A stretch of 64,000 bases of DNA, taken from positions 124,001-188,000 of the forward strand of contig NZ_VNJI01000004.1 of the NCBI RefSeq assembly GCF_007786445.1. Direction: 5' to 3'. Shown here in pieces: positions 15,519 to 26,068 of the stretch (its first letter is position 1; every line of letters starts with the position of its first letter). The notes beneath the pieces were generated by a model. That model did not search any database, was not told the DNA's origin, and saw nothing but the letters and a program-made list of their open reading frames with translations. Source of the stretch: Paenibacillus cremeus. GTDB lineage: Bacteria > Bacillota > Bacilli > Paenibacillales > NBRC-103111. The position numbers and the translations under genes are program-made.

Positions 15519-18326
15519 TTATTTGGATTGGTTTAAAATGCGGAACACAATTGCCGCAACTTCCGCCCGGGTCGCTTTTCCATTCGGATTCAGCATTTGG
15601 TCACTGCCCTCAACAATCCCGGCTTTGACAAGCGCCGCAACGCTGTCGACCGCGTAGCCGGCAATGTCGGACGCATCCTTGAAGACTTTTAAGTCATCGG
15701 CCGTGGCTCCCGCCGGCAGCTTGCCCTGCTGTTTCAGTGCTCTGGAAACCATCACCATTAAATCTTGTCTGCTGATCTCCTGGGACGGGTTAAACTTATT
15801 TCCATCCATACCGTTTACGATGCCGAGCGCCTTGGCTGCACCAAGCGTCTCGTAATAATAGTCGTCCTTCTTCACATCTTCAAAGTTGGAATCAAAGGCG
15901 GCTTTCAAATTCAAGGCTCGAACGAGCATCGTCATCATATCCGCTCTGGAAATGTTTTTCTCAGGCGAGAAGGTTTGCTCTGAGGTTCCTTGAATGATCC
16001 CTTTGCTTGCTAAAGCATTGATAGCGTTTTGAGCCCATGCATAATGCTCGCTGACATCCGAGAAAACGGGAGCTTTACCTTTACCCGATTCTGCTGCAGG
16101 CTTCTTCACAGGCTGAGCCGAATCGGCCGGTTGGCTGTCCGTAGACGGAGCTGGAGCCGCAGCAGATCCGCCACCGGAGCTGCTGCTGGAACTGCTGCTC
16201 GGAGGGTTGACCGCAATAGTGGCAGTCGCCGTGAAGTTTCCGTCGACGGTTGTTGCCGTAATCACCACGCTGCCAGGACTCACGGCCGTTACTAGACCGT
16301 TAACGACGGTGGCGATATGGCTGTCGCTCGTGCTCCAAATCAACGTATTATTGCTTGCGTTGCTTGGCGATACGGCAGCATTTAACGTGTAAGTCTGCCC
16401 TGTAACCAGCGTCAGACTGGAGGCATCAAGCTGCACCTTCGTTACAGCAACGGCAGCCGGATCATTGTACAGATAAATTTTCCAGTACGGCGCGAAAGCC
16501 GGAAGCATGTCAGACGTGATGCCCGCCGGAAGCTTGGACTCATCTACCGTGCCTACAAACTTATCGCTGAGATACGTGTTCAGCTTAAAATTGTTCCTAA
16601 TGGACGTCATATCCCAATTGACCGGCAGGTCAACGGAAGGCAGCGTCGCATTGCTCGCACCTGGCTTATAGCTCAAATATGCCTTAATCTTGCTTGGTAA
16701 CAACGCTTTGATCGCATCATCCGATGCTGTTGCGATATTGAACGCCGCAGGCACGGCTATTTCCCGGTCAATATTTTCATATTCACGTACCATATTCACG
16801 GAATCGCCTTGCTTGATCCAATCCTCCGTCAGCCTGGAAAACTCAATGTGCTTGTAGCTCGCCATCGACTGAGATGAAGCATTCAAATCCAATGGGGAAT
16901 AGAAACGGCTAAAGCTGACCAGAATATCCCCATTCTTGGCTTCCGAAACGGCTGGGTAGTGATAGCTGCCTGCGCTGGCTCTTGTATCCAATACAAGATG
17001 CCTTCTGTATTTCCATGTTTTTCCTTCGTCATCAGAAAGAGCCACGGCTAAGGTGTTCCGGTTGTTTTCGGTATCCACATGCGCAAATACCCAATTGCCG
17101 TCTTTCAGCTGAAGCAAATCATGTCCTACACCAGGGTCTTGCAATTCAGCAACGTCTTTGGCAATGCTCCATGTCAGACCGCCGTCCTTAGACTCGGAGT
17201 ACAGAACACGGTAAGGCCTTGGTCCATTGTCACGCATATAGGCAACAATCGTCCCGTCTTTTCTTTGCGCCATCGTCGGTTGAACGTTCGCAATCCCTAC
17301 GAGCGGCTCGCTCATTTCCCAGCGGATGGAATTATCCGCCAAAGGCTTGGAAGGATCGTATTCCGTAAATGCCATGATACTGATTTCAAGCGTATCGGAA
17401 TACAAAGGCAGCAGCATCCGCACTTTGCCTCCGCCCAGCTGAACCGTAAACGGCTTGTCCTTGGTTTGCCAGCCAAAACGGCGGGCATACGGATAGCCGG
17501 AACGAGCCTTAAAGATGGAATCCGCTACGGTAGGTGCGTAAATATATTGATTAGGATCACCGCCGCTCAATTGCATAGCCTGAGTATACAAAGCGTCAAA
17601 TTCGGAGCCATGCGCCTTCACGCTGACTCCTGCTCCGCCTTGAGCAATCGGTGTAAAGGCATATTCCTTTTCTTGCAGAAGCTTGGCTTTGAGCGTATTG
17701 ACAAAGCCTTCGCTGTTGAGCGGGGCTCGTGCCGGATTATTGAGATCCTGGCTGATGTAATCGTTGGGGCTCGCAGGATCCACTACATCCCCGATGTTTT
17801 TACCGATCTTGATGCCGATATTTTCGGAGAAGGTCCAGTTCGGAACATTGTTCCCGATCTTGTCGAACTCATAGCTCCCCTTTTCCGAATAGGCATATCT
17901 AGGCTGCGACGTAGACCAACGGCCAGCCAGTACCGGATACCAGAACAGCCAAAGCCGGTCGCCGGAGTCTACGTAGACGACCGGATTAATGTCCGCGATT
18001 TCCGGAGCATCGGTCACGACAAAAGGCGTTTTCCACGTTTTCCCGCCGTCGATCGATCTTGCGCCCATAATTCGAGTCGTTGTACCGTCTCTCTCACCGT
18101 TACCTTGAAACCATACGCACAGCAGCTCTCCGTTTGGCAGCTCCACAATGCTGGAGCCGTGCGTATGATCTCCGGTATCCCCGTTATCCTTCACCGGATC
18201 GAAAATACTGGTAACCTTATCCGAGACGTTGATGCTCCCTGAGCTTGCAGCATAGGCCGGGATGCTTGAGACTGTCATGGATAAACAAACGGCCAGCGTC
18301 AGCGCGAGCTTGTTTCTTTTCTTCAT
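15519..18326 (-). CDS. SLH-anchored BNR beta-propeller protein (sialidase-like fold)
   Basis: About 935 residues. A signal peptide (…SMTVSSIPAYA) is followed by a BNR_2-type six- or seven-bladed propeller with Asp-box repeats (ARSIDGGKTW, SESKDGGLTW, ALSDDEGKTW). A bacterial Ig-like Big_2 domain (about 620-695), a Ser/Gly/Pro/Ala linker and three C-terminal SLH domains (about 750-935) come next; SLH domains hold proteins to pyruvylated wall polymer. The FRIP/YRIP arginine motif of true sialidases is not seen, so neuraminidase activity should not be assumed; glycosidase or polysaccharide lyase activity is equally possible. Two ATGs lie at 18332 and 18326; the second is eight bases from AAAGGGG and is preferred. 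It is a paralogue of the next gene and last in the operon. Confidence 0.85.
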   Translation of the reverse strand: MKKRNKLALTLAVCLSMTVSSIPAYAASSGSINVSDKVTSIFDPVKDNGDTGDHTHGSSIVELPNGELLCVWFQGNGERDGTTTRIMGARSIDGGKTWKTPFVVTDAPEIADINPVVYVDSGDRLWLFWYPVLAGRWSTSQPRYAYSEKGSYEFDKIGNNVPNWTFSENIGIKIGKNIGDVVDPASPNDYISQDLNNPARAPLNSEGFVNTLKAKLLQEKEYAFTPIAQGGAGVSVKAHGSEFDALYTQAMQLSGGDPNQYIYAPTVADSIFKARSGYPYARRFGWQTKDKPFTVQLGGGKVRMLLPLYSDTLEISIMAFTEYDPSKPLADNSIRWEMSEPLVGIANVQPTMAQRKDGTIVAYMRDNGPRPYRVLYSESKDGGLTWSIAKDVAELQDPGVGHDLLQLKDGNWVFAHVDTENNRNTLAVALSDDEGKTWKYRRHLVLDTRASAGSYHYPAVSEAKNGDILVSFSRFYSPLDLNASSQSMASYKHIEFSRLTEDWIKQGDSVNMVREYENIDREIAVPAAFNIATASDDAIKALLPSKIKAYLSYKPGASNATLPSVDLPVNWDMTSIRNNFKLNTYLSDKFVGTVDESKLPAGITSDMLPAFAPYWKIYLYNDPAAVAVTKVQLDASSLTLVTGQTYTLNAAVSPSNASNNTLIWSTSDSHIATVVNGLVTAVSPGSVVITATTVDGNFTATATIAVNPPSSSSSSSSGGGSAAAPAPSTDSQPADSAQPVKKPAAESGKGKAPVFSDVSEHYAWAQNAINALASKGIIQGTSEQTFSPEKNISRADMMTMLVRALNLKAAFDSNFEDVKKDDYYYETLGAAKALGIVNGMDGNKFNPSQEISRQDLMVMVSRALKQQGKLPAGATADDLKVFKDASDIAGYAVDSVAALVKAGIVEGSDQMLNPNGKATRAEVAAIVFRILNQSK

Positions 18327-18356
18327 CTTCATTACCCCTTTGCGATCGCTTGTTTG

Positions 18357-20249
18357 TTATGGCGTGACCGTGATATAGCATTTGTAAATGGTTCCGTATT
18401 TTCGGCTTACAACTGTAATTTGAGCGGTACCAGCACCGACTGCGGTGACTGTGCCGTTGTTGTTAATAGAAGCAACCGATGACAAATCAGAGCTCCAGTG
18501 GAGATCGCCGTCCGCTTGAACACTTCCGCCAACAGTCAAGGTGAAGTTCATTTGTGTTGCAGCATTTTTGGCTAAAATAATCGTCGGCACATTATTGATG
18601 ACCGGCACCGGCGTACTGGAGCCGTAAGTTGCTGTAACGACCGAATCGAACAACGTTTGAATTTCAGACGCCGCAACTTTGGCGAAGCCCATCCTCTTGT
18701 CGGTTCCATTGAAATTAATAAAGTGGGAATAGTTCATCAAAGCATTGCCGTAATGATCGACAATCACGGATGGATACTCATAGGTATCCTTCGACACGGT
18801 AAGATCGTTATTGCCCTCGATCATAATGGACTTCCAGGTTTGCCCTTCATCACTGGATTTAAGCAGACTGAACGTCAAGCGATGACCGCTTTGTACCGGA
18901 TCCACTGGGACGCGCTTCGTTTCTTGATTCGTTGCCGCAAGCCAATCGCCATTCGGAAGCTTGGAAATCTCGAAGCCGCCGTCGTTTTTCAAATACGGAT
19001 CCACCTTATCAATGCTCCACGTTTGGCCGCCATCCGAGGATTCGGAATAGGTGGTATGCCATGCAAGACGGCCATTTTTCCCATCCAATTTACCGCTGCG
19101 GAAGTAGGCACGAAGATTGCCGTTGTTCAATTGAATCAAGGAGCCTTGAATCGTACCTGCGCCAACAATGGGCTCGCTCATTTTCCATGTAGCCCCGTGA
19201 TCGTCTGTGTACACACAAATCGAAAGCGCCAAAGAGTCGGAGTATAACGGCAGGATCAATCTGGACTTGCCATTATATTGGATTTCAATCGGTTTGTTTT
19301 TCGTTTGCCAGCCGAGTCTGCGGTACATCGGATTCCATGTATTGGAGTTGTTGTCTGCACCGGACGCGCGTTCAATCGAATTTTTAATGATCGGCGGCTC
19401 GTATTTCGAATAGCTGGAGCCGGATCCCACATAAATGCCGTTTTGCAGCGAATCGATAATCTCTTGTGTTCTTCCGTTGTACACATCATCGTACGGCTTG
19501 TTGGCCTGTAAGTAATCAATAAACTTCTCATATTTGCGTTTCATGGCAACAACAAAGCTGTCAGTGATATATCGTTTGTCAGACGGGTTAAACCATGAAG
19601 TGACTTCAACATATTGGGAAGGATCCAGATAAGTGTTAGCGGTTACACTCGATGGAGCCACGTATTTCACCTCAGCTCCTTTCACGCCGTATTTCCACAC
19701 GCCGCCGGAGAAGGTGCCTTTTCCAGCCATGACATCTCCGTTCATATAAATCGGCTGAGGATAGTGCCACTTGGGATTTCCGCCGTCTCTAGCGGTGTAC
19801 TCATAGTTGCCAAGGTCGGAATACATGTATTTAGGCTGAGCCGATACCCATTGGCCATTGTAAATAACGTTATAGAACAGCCACAGCCGGTATTGACTGT
19901 CTACAAAAAGCACCGGATTGTTATCTGGAAAATCCAATGTATCGTATACGGTGAACGGTGCGGTCCAAGTGCTGCCTCCATCCTTCGAGCGGGCTCCAAC
20001 AAGCTTTGTGATGTTGCCGTCGCGTTCGCCATCCCCACTAAACCAAACGGCCAACAAAGTGCCGTCATGAAGCTCTACCATGGTCGAGCCATGATTGTGA
20101 TTGACCTTATCGGAAGGTGAAATATCTTGCCTGACAATTCCGTTAACAACAGACTGTGCATCGGCCGCTACGGAGCCAAATAAACTCATGATTAGGAGCA
20201 GTGATAACGCAAGGCTGAAACGCTTAATTCGCTTAAGCTTTTTCAACAT
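18357..20249 (-). CDS. Secreted BNR beta-propeller protein (sialidase-like fold)
   Basis: A 630-residue secreted protein with a basic N-terminus, a hydrophobic core and an Ala-rich cleavage region (…FGSVAADAQS). The propeller opens with NHGSTMVELHDGTLLAVWF and carries Asp-boxes (ARSKDGGSTW, SESSDGGQTW, LKSSDEGQTW), matching BNR_2. A C-terminal Big_2-like Ig domain (about 550-630) ends the protein, and no SLH anchor is present. As in its SLH-bearing paralogue 24 bp downstream, no FRIP motif is visible. One diffusible and one wall-bound copy of the same catalytic fold suggest staged attack on a polymer. Target unknown; co-transcription with fucose isomerase hints at a fucosylated substrate. Confidence 0.85.
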   Translation of the reverse strand: MLKKLKRIKRFSLALSLLLIMSLFGSVAADAQSVVNGIVRQDISPSDKVNHNHGSTMVELHDGTLLAVWFSGDGERDGNITKLVGARSKDGGSTWTAPFTVYDTLDFPDNNPVLFVDSQYRLWLFYNVIYNGQWVSAQPKYMYSDLGNYEYTARDGGNPKWHYPQPIYMNGDVMAGKGTFSGGVWKYGVKGAEVKYVAPSSVTANTYLDPSQYVEVTSWFNPSDKRYITDSFVVAMKRKYEKFIDYLQANKPYDDVYNGRTQEIIDSLQNGIYVGSGSSYSKYEPPIIKNSIERASGADNNSNTWNPMYRRLGWQTKNKPIEIQYNGKSRLILPLYSDSLALSICVYTDDHGATWKMSEPIVGAGTIQGSLIQLNNGNLRAYFRSGKLDGKNGRLAWHTTYSESSDGGQTWSIDKVDPYLKNDGGFEISKLPNGDWLAATNQETKRVPVDPVQSGHRLTFSLLKSSDEGQTWKSIMIEGNNDLTVSKDTYEYPSVIVDHYGNALMNYSHFINFNGTDKRMGFAKVAASEIQTLFDSVVTATYGSSTPVPVINNVPTIILAKNAATQMNFTLTVGGSVQADGDLHWSSDLSSVASINNNGTVTAVGAGTAQITVVSRKYGTIYKCYITVTP

Positions 20250-20292
20250 GCTGCACTTCCTTCCGTTTTTTTATTGATTAAGTTAATAGCCG

Positions 20293-20404
20293 CTACTTCG
20301 CCGCAGCCACTGCAAAAGACACATAACCCGAAGCGGTTGATCCTGCACCGGTATAAGCGGGGACCGGATCTTTTTCTGCGCCCCCGCTGCCCGTTCTCCT
20401 GCTT
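20293..20404 (-). pseudogene. Possible leftover protein tail between fucI and BNR gene
   Basis: One minus-strand frame reads GSGGAEKDPVPAYTGAGSTA followed by SGYVSFAVAAAK and a TAG at 20293. It has no start codon and begins just after a stop, but the residue pattern looks like the C-terminus of a secreted Ig-type protein. I cannot name a source gene. It may mark a deletion between fucI and the BNR gene. Confidence 0.3.
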
Positions 20405-22193
20405 ATTTATATAACGGCCCGAGCTGCGAGCAAGCCCGATAATCCGCCGCTTCCAGGTTCGCCGTACCATAGGCATGCCATACGCTTGGCCTGAAGATGC
20501 GATCCTCGGCCACGTTATGCATGCTGACCGGTATCCGCAGCATGGACGCCAATGTAATCAGCGCCGAGCCGATATGCCCGCAGCTAAGCGCACAATGATT
20601 GGAGCCCCACGCCTGCATTACGGAATACACGCTGCGGAATACGCCTTCTCCTGTCAAGCTGGGCACAAACCAAGTGGTAGGCCAGGTCGGATTCGTACGC
20701 TGATCCAGCACATCGTGAATGTCCTGCGGCAAATCCACGGTGTAGCCTTCGGCAAGCTGCAGCACAGGGCCCAATCCCGCGACGAGATTGATGCGGGCCA
20801 TCGTCACCGGCATGCCTCCTGCCGTTTGATAATCGGTTGAGAACCCGCCGCCCCGGAAGAAGTCGACGGCAGGACACCAAGAGGTTGCCTTGAGACACGC
20901 CTCCACTTCATCCTGCGTAATTTCCCAGAACGGCTTCATGGCGGGCTTGCCGTCTTTGGATTGACGACCTGTACCATCAAGCGCAGCAGGACCCGAATTA
21001 ATCAGATGAATGATGCCATCCTTCGCAAGCCCGCTCAGCTCCTTGCCTGTCACGCGCTCAACCGCATCCGTGCTCCAATAGGTACGCACATCAGCAAAAA
21101 TTTGAGCCGAGTCGGTAAGAAGGTGGCCCAGCAGCATAGTTACTGCATTGAGCGTATCGTTTTCGGTGGACATGATGAATGGCTCCCTGCACCCGTTCCA
21201 ATCAAAGGATGAGCTCAAGATGGCCTCCATAAAATCACCGTTAGGAAAATGGTCGGTCCACATCCGTTGACCTTGGAAGCCGGCGGCGATCGCATTATGG
21301 CCAAGCGCTTCTTCTCCGTAGCCCAGCTCGGCCAATTTCGGATTACCGACCATCAGGTCCCGTGCGATCAAGGTCATTTGAACGACCGTTTCCCAATCGC
21401 GTGCTTTTTGTTCTGCGGTCCGCTTCAAGTGCTCAGGATTCACATCGACGCCTTCCGTGCAATTTTCCTGGGTCCATTGCAGCGCTAATTCGAATTCCTC
21501 GCGATCATAAATGCCGCGCTCCATTCGTCTGACAAACTCGGTCATATCGACATATTCATTGCGCATGCCAAGATACTGCTGGAAAAACGGCTCGTCGGCG
21601 ATACAGCCTGCAATCCCCATCGATACGGAGCCCAGCGACAAATAAGATTTGCCCTTGATGGCGGCCACGGCAAGACCCGCCTTGGCGAACTGGAGCAGCT
21701 TCTCCTGAACATCGGCGGGAATCGTGCCATCCCCCATATCCTGCACGTCGCGCCCGTAAATGCTGAAAACCGGAAGACCCTTTTGGTTATGTGCCGAATT
21801 GGCTGCCGCCAAATACACCGCACCCGGGCGCTCCGTTCCATTAAATCCCCAAATGGCTTTGGGAATATGGGTCGTGTCGATCGTTTCCAGCGGATAGCAC
21901 CACGATGGGGTTACGGTAATGGATACCCCTACGCCCTCACGTTCAAATTTCGCAGCGGCTTGCGCCGCTTCCACTACGCCGCCGATACACGTATCAGCTA
22001 CAACGCATTCTACGGGAAGTCCGTTCGCATGCTTCAAGGTATGGCTTAAGAGCTCTGCAACGGCTTTCGCCATATTCATCGTCACGTCTTCCAGCGATTC
22101 CCGAATGCCGCCTCTTCGCCCGTCAATCGTCGGACGAATCCCAATCCTGGGCATATCGCCCACCAGTCGATGGCCAACTTTTAGTTCGCTCAC
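20403..22193 (-). CDS. fucI: L-fucose isomerase
   Basis: A 596-residue cytosolic Mn-dependent ketol isomerase converting L-fucose to L-fuculose (D-arabinose to D-ribulose as a side reaction). The full length and order of FucI motifs are present: the N-terminal [19 protein letters not shown], the metal-binding Glu in [10 protein letters not shown], the Asp in [11 protein letters not shown], and the C-terminal His-containing region near [16 protein letters not shown]. The start is GTG at 22193, with AGGAGG eight bases upstream. It lies downstream of the broken kinase gene and upstream of the BNR genes. With the kinase defective, fuculose phosphorylation would need an enzyme from elsewhere, unless fuculose or fucose has another route. 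Confidence 0.95.
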   Translation of the reverse strand: MSELKVGHRLVGDMPRIGIRPTIDGRRGGIRESLEDVTMNMAKAVAELLSHTLKHANGLPVECVVADTCIGGVVEAAQAAAKFEREGVGVSITVTPSWCYPLETIDTTHIPKAIWGFNGTERPGAVYLAAANSAHNQKGLPVFSIYGRDVQDMGDGTIPADVQEKLLQFAKAGLAVAAIKGKSYLSLGSVSMGIAGCIADEPFFQQYLGMRNEYVDMTEFVRRMERGIYDREEFELALQWTQENCTEGVDVNPEHLKRTAEQKARDWETVVQMTLIARDLMVGNPKLAELGYGEEALGHNAIAAGFQGQRMWTDHFPNGDFMEAILSSSFDWNGCREPFIMSTENDTLNAVTMLLGHLLTDSAQIFADVRTYWSTDAVERVTGKELSGLAKDGIIHLINSGPAALDGTGRQSKDGKPAMKPFWEITQDEVEACLKATSWCPAVDFFRGGGFSTDYQTAGGMPVTMARINLVAGLGPVLQLAEGYTVDLPQDIHDVLDQRTNPTWPTTWFVPSLTGEGVFRSVYSVMQAWGSNHCALSCGHIGSALITLASMLRIPVSMHNVAEDRIFRPSVWHAYGTANLEAADYRACSQLGPLYK

Positions 22194-22260
22194 TTCGTTG
22201 TCCTCCTCAACTTATGTCTTAGCTGCCTAGCTCCGCCGTCAAACGGCAAACATATGCAAT

Positions 22261-22326
22261 TCATTCATCCGCAATCCGCTCATGAAACTCGTCAAAAGGC
22301 AGGATCGGCTGTCTCAGCGGCTTCAT
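22261..22326 (-). other. 21-codon reading frame between kinase remnant and fucI
   Basis: ATG at 22326, directly after AAGGTAAGGA, opens a short frame, MKPLRQPILPFDEFHERIAD plus Glu, ending in TGA. The composition is convincingly protein-like for such a short frame. It could be a small protein, a leader peptide, or the first codons of a gene lost by deletion; it matches nothing I recognise. Confidence 0.3.
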
Positions 22327-22329
22327 TCC

Positions 22330-23566
22330 TTACCTTCGGGATGTTCGGCTGCTGCTCTCCTTGATTTGCTTAAGTCGTTTCATCACGTCATTGCCCCCGC
22401 GCCCAAAATAATCATGCAATCGGCTGTACTCCTGATACAGCAAATCATAGGCAGCCACATGAGCTGGGATCGGCTTAAAGGTTTCATCCTTCACATGAGC
22501 CATCCGTTTCGCCGCTTCCACGATACTGTTGTAGCCACCACGTGCTGAACCTGCCGCTACCGCCCACTGCCGATTGACCGGCCTCATAGCCAAAATAGCC
22601 GGGAATGATGCCGTCTTCCACAACGCCGCAAATGCCTTCGACGTGCTTCTCGGATTCATCGAGCAGCAAGTGGCAAATGGAGGTTCCCATCGCCATGACA
22701 AGCTTGCCCGGCGTGACAACGCCGACTCCGGGGACGGCGGCATGGGCATCAATATTGCCGACGGCAACAGCAACTCCAGGCTTGAGACCCATGAGCCCGG
22801 CCATCTTGGCCGTTAGCTCTCCCGCCTTTGTACCGAGCGGCACGATGTCCCCGCGCAGTTTCGTCTTGGTTACATGCTCCAAACGAGGATCAAGAGACTT
22901 ATAAAAATCTTCGCCCGGATAACCGTCTTCTTTGTGCCACAATGCTTTGTAGCCGGCTGTGCAGCTGTTTCGCAGCTTACTTCCGGTCATGGCGGAAACG
23001 ACCCAATCGGCCGCTTCCACAAACCGGTCCGCCGCAGCGTACATTTCCGGCGCTTCATCTACAATCTGACAGATTTTCGCCAACATCCACTCGGACGAGA
23101 TTTTACCGCCATACCGGGATAAAAAGGCTTGCCCCGTACGTTCAGCCAGCTCATTGATCCGATTAGCCTCCTCCTGAGCGGCGTGATGCTTCCAAAGCTT
23201 AACCCAGCTGTGTGGATGGGCCCTATGTGCCTCTTGAAAGCAAAGAGGCACATCCAGCTCATCTACAGGCAGCATCGTACAAGCGGTAAAATCAATCCCG
23301 ATGCCTATGACATCCGCTGGATCGATTCCGGAGCACCGAATCACCTCGGGGACGGAACGCCGCAGAACCTCCAAGTAATCGTCCGGGTGCTGAAGCGCCC
23401 AATTCGGCTCCAGCCGCTCATCGGAGCCGGGCAGCGTTTCATCAATCACGCCGTGGGGATAAGGAGTTACATGAGCGGCCACCTCCTCCCCGGTTTGAAT
23501 ATTGACCAGCAGAGCCCTGCCCGACTCGGTTCCATAATCGACGCCAATGGCATATTTGGTTTCCAT
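22330..23566 (-). pseudogene. Ribulokinase (AraB-like) disrupted by an internal deletion
   Basis: The first ~300 codons are a textbook FGGY ribulokinase N-terminus ([51 protein letters not shown]). Immediately after GQSAVG the sequence jumps, in another frame, to the C-terminal part [20 protein letters not shown] ... [20 protein letters not shown], ending at 22330. Some 160-170 central codons, including the DWWNG-type region and the C-terminal ATP-binding half, are missing, and the join shifts the frame, so the product would stop at 22484. It starts at the ATG at 23566. A kinase beside fucI would be expected to phosphorylate L-fuculose. The sequence shows it cannot be functional unless this is an assembly error. 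Confidence 0.9.
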
Positions 23567-23606
23567 TGATCCAAGGTCTCTCTTTCTTGATGAGGGATGT
23601 TCTTCC

Positions 23607-26033
23607 TTATTGCTTGATGATCCATAGCTCGTTAATGTACGGGCCGACACCCGATTCTTCGTTGACCCAGACAATCTCCAGCCTGCCATCCGGGATTTGA
23701 TCCGGGGTAATCGGATACTCATCCAGCAGCCCTCTGTACTTTACATCCGTATCATCGGCATACTTCCCATTCACCAGCATTCGAACCCGTCCGCCCCACA
23801 GCCCCATGACCTTAACCACATACGATGCATACGGGTCCAGATCGGTATAGGTCACCTTGATCGGAGCCGAGTAATATGAATTCAAATAGGTGACCCAGGC
23901 TAACGGCGGGCTGCTTAGACCCGGCAAAATGCGATCCAGCGTTTCTTTGATTAGCCTTGTATACGTGGAAGTCGAGGAGGTAGCCAACGCCTTTTGCAAA
24001 ATAGCTGGATTATGCCGCAGCAGCGGTGTCTTCAAGTAGCCAGGATCATCGGCCCACGAATGGATGTGTTCAACTCGGGATATGGAGTGATTCAGCGCAA
24101 AATTATCGTAAATGCCTCCGATGCCCGGGTTGGTGCGATGAATAATCTTGTCATTCAACGCGTTTAAGCGCTCTTGCTCCGTAGGCAGCTGTCTGATGAT
24201 GGCAAAAGCATCTTTAAGAAACGCCATATCATTCAGCGGCAGATCAATGCCATCCATGAACGCTCCGCGGATGACGCCGATGGCTTTATGCCTTTCAACG
24301 GTAAGCTGCGCTCCAATATGCTCGAACAGACGGTCGGCCAGATCATCACACTTCAGCTTATATTCCGCGCAAACCGGCTCGGTCTCTTTCTTATCCAGCA
24401 TTTCCTCCGCGAGCTCCATCGCTTGAAGTGTGCCTAGTGATGGCGCTTGAGCCAGAATATCTCTGGCCTTAGACTCCAGCTCGGCCTCATGGATCCATCG
24501 TCTCTGAATATAAGCATCATAGTAGGCTCTCAGTAAGCCCTGCTCGAACCTGTAATTATTCTGAACCTTCTCGTCGGCAATTGCTTCCATGGCCTTCCAT
24601 TGCTGCAGAGTGACCGGAATTTGGTGACTTGTCGCTATCGGCCCGTCGAAATTACGCTCCAACGCAAGCAGACCTTGGCTAACCCCAGCTTCAAACTGCG
24701 GACCGATAAACAATCGGGCAAACTCTTTTAACGTATCGAGCACAGGCGTCTCCGGGTTCCAGTCCTGGCCGCTCCATACAAATTTGTTTACGTCGTCGTT
24801 AATCCCCTCGGAATAGCTTAACGAGCCGACAATGCCATCGTCCTTCGTCGAGTTATGGATATGCTTTTGTGCCACGGGTCTAGGGTTAATGCATTCTCTG
24901 GAGAGAGTCATGGCAAACGCCGTATCCCAGTTCGGTACTGGGTATTGGCAGCTTAGGCTGTGAGTAATGTCAGGATAGCTCCGGATGGCGATACGTTCTG
25001 GCACAAGCTGTCTTAGCTCCGGCAAGGAGTGCTTTTCCCAAGGGCCAAACACCACCCCGGAGAGCCATTCCGGTTCTTTGCGCACATTCTCGAAAAACAC
25101 GTTTAACCATTCATCAGTCGGATTGAACGCCTGCGGCGACACCCACAATTGGGCATGGGGATGATGCTTATGCAGCACCTCCGCTTGCATCGCCATAAAA
25201 TCGAATAAGTCCTGCGCTCCTAAGGCACCCGGATCCCCGCCGGGTACAAAGACGTGATCCACTCGCTTCATCGATCCGAAAATTTCGTCGCGCTCATCCA
25301 ATTGCAGCTTCAGATAGTCGGGCTTCATAAACTCCTCGTCGTTGCCGGAGGCCGGATACCAATTGTCCTCGGAGCCCATATTCGGATACCAGATCCAGAC
25401 ATCCAAGTCCATCGAGTCGCAGACTTCCGATACATGCTGCATCATAAACAAAGGGTCATAGATCATCAGCGGGCCGGTGCGATCGTCATCCGTGATCGGT
25501 GGCATAATCTCAATGCTGTTAGCTCCAAACAAGGCCAGCTCCCGGATGTACTGGGAATAAATTTCGGGTGTCCATGCGTCATAAGCATTGGTTTTCGGTC
25601 TGTATCCCAGCTGATGTCCCCGCAAAGGGAAATGCGGCGTTTCGCAAAGGCTGATGGAGGAAGGGGCCTGCAGGTGGGATTCTGTCATGTACATGAGTCT
25701 CAGCAGCTTTCCCACACCATACAGAACACCCCGGTCATCGGCCCCCTCCACCGTAATCGTGAAGCGTTCCCGGCTCTCCGTGGAGATGCGGAATCCTTCC
25801 GGTCCGGGCGCGTTCTGACCTTGCTCCGTTAAATAGTGAACGGCAATCACCGGCCGAGTATCCGCAGGAGGCGTGTCCAGCACGGGCAATCGAATTCCCG
25901 TCCGTTTTTCGATTTCCTCCACCAGAATGTTCACGGCCGTCCTTCCTCTGGCTGGCATTGATGCCGAGATGTAAATGCTTGCGCTGGATATATCGGTCAC
26001 TTGTACCCCATTGCATACCTGTTGTTGGTTCAT
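23607..26033 (-). CDS. GH67N-type alpha-glucuronidase-like hydrolase, paralogue 1 of 3
   Basis: An 808-residue cytosolic protein (no signal peptide). An N-terminal alpha/beta domain of the kind that precedes GH67 and GH20 barrels (about 15-115: [30 protein letters not shown]) is followed by a presumed TIM barrel opening with [17 protein letters not shown] near residue 138. Further conserved blocks are [45 protein letters not shown] and [13 protein letters not shown]-terminal beta domain binds neither known ligand nor motif I recognise. The acidic clusters are candidate catalytic residues. The exact CAZy family and substrate are unknown. The start chosen is the ATG at 26033, with AAGGAG upstream. 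It is third in a tandem array of paralogues in transcription order. Confidence 0.7.
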   Translation of the reverse strand: MNQQQVCNGVQVTDISSASIYISASMPARGRTAVNILVEEIEKRTGIRLPVLDTPPADTRPVIAVHYLTEQGQNAPGPEGFRISTESRERFTITVEGADDRGVLYGVGKLLRLMYMTESHLQAPSSISLCETPHFPLRGHQLGYRPKTNAYDAWTPEIYSQYIRELALFGANSIEIMPPITDDDRTGPLMIYDPLFMMQHVSEVCDSMDLDVWIWYPNMGSEDNWYPASGNDEEFMKPDYLKLQLDERDEIFGSMKRVDHVFVPGGDPGALGAQDLFDFMAMQAEVLHKHHPHAQLWVSPQAFNPTDEWLNVFFENVRKEPEWLSGVVFGPWEKHSLPELRQLVPERIAIRSYPDITHSLSCQYPVPNWDTAFAMTLSRECINPRPVAQKHIHNSTKDDGIVGSLSYSEGINDDVNKFVWSGQDWNPETPVLDTLKEFARLFIGPQFEAGVSQGLLALERNFDGPIATSHQIPVTLQQWKAMEAIADEKVQNNYRFEQGLLRAYYDAYIQRRWIHEAELESKARDILAQAPSLGTLQAMELAEEMLDKKETEPVCAEYKLKCDDLADRLFEHIGAQLTVERHKAIGVIRGAFMDGIDLPLNDMAFLKDAFAIIRQLPTEQERLNALNDKIIHRTNPGIGGIYDNFALNHSISRVEHIHSWADDPGYLKTPLLRHNPAILQKALATSSTSTYTRLIKETLDRILPGLSSPPLAWVTYLNSYYSAPIKVTYTDLDPYASYVVKVMGLWGGRVRMLVNGKYADDTDVKYRGLLDEYPITPDQIPDGRLEIVWVNEESGVGPYINELWIIKQ

Positions 26034-26068
26034 CTTTCCTCTCTCCTTTTCTGCTTTTGGCAATCGTA

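Noticed and set aside
15519-20249. Naming the two BNR proteins as sialidases
   Set aside because: Asp-boxes alone do not define sialidases and the FRIP motif was not found, so only the fold is claimed.
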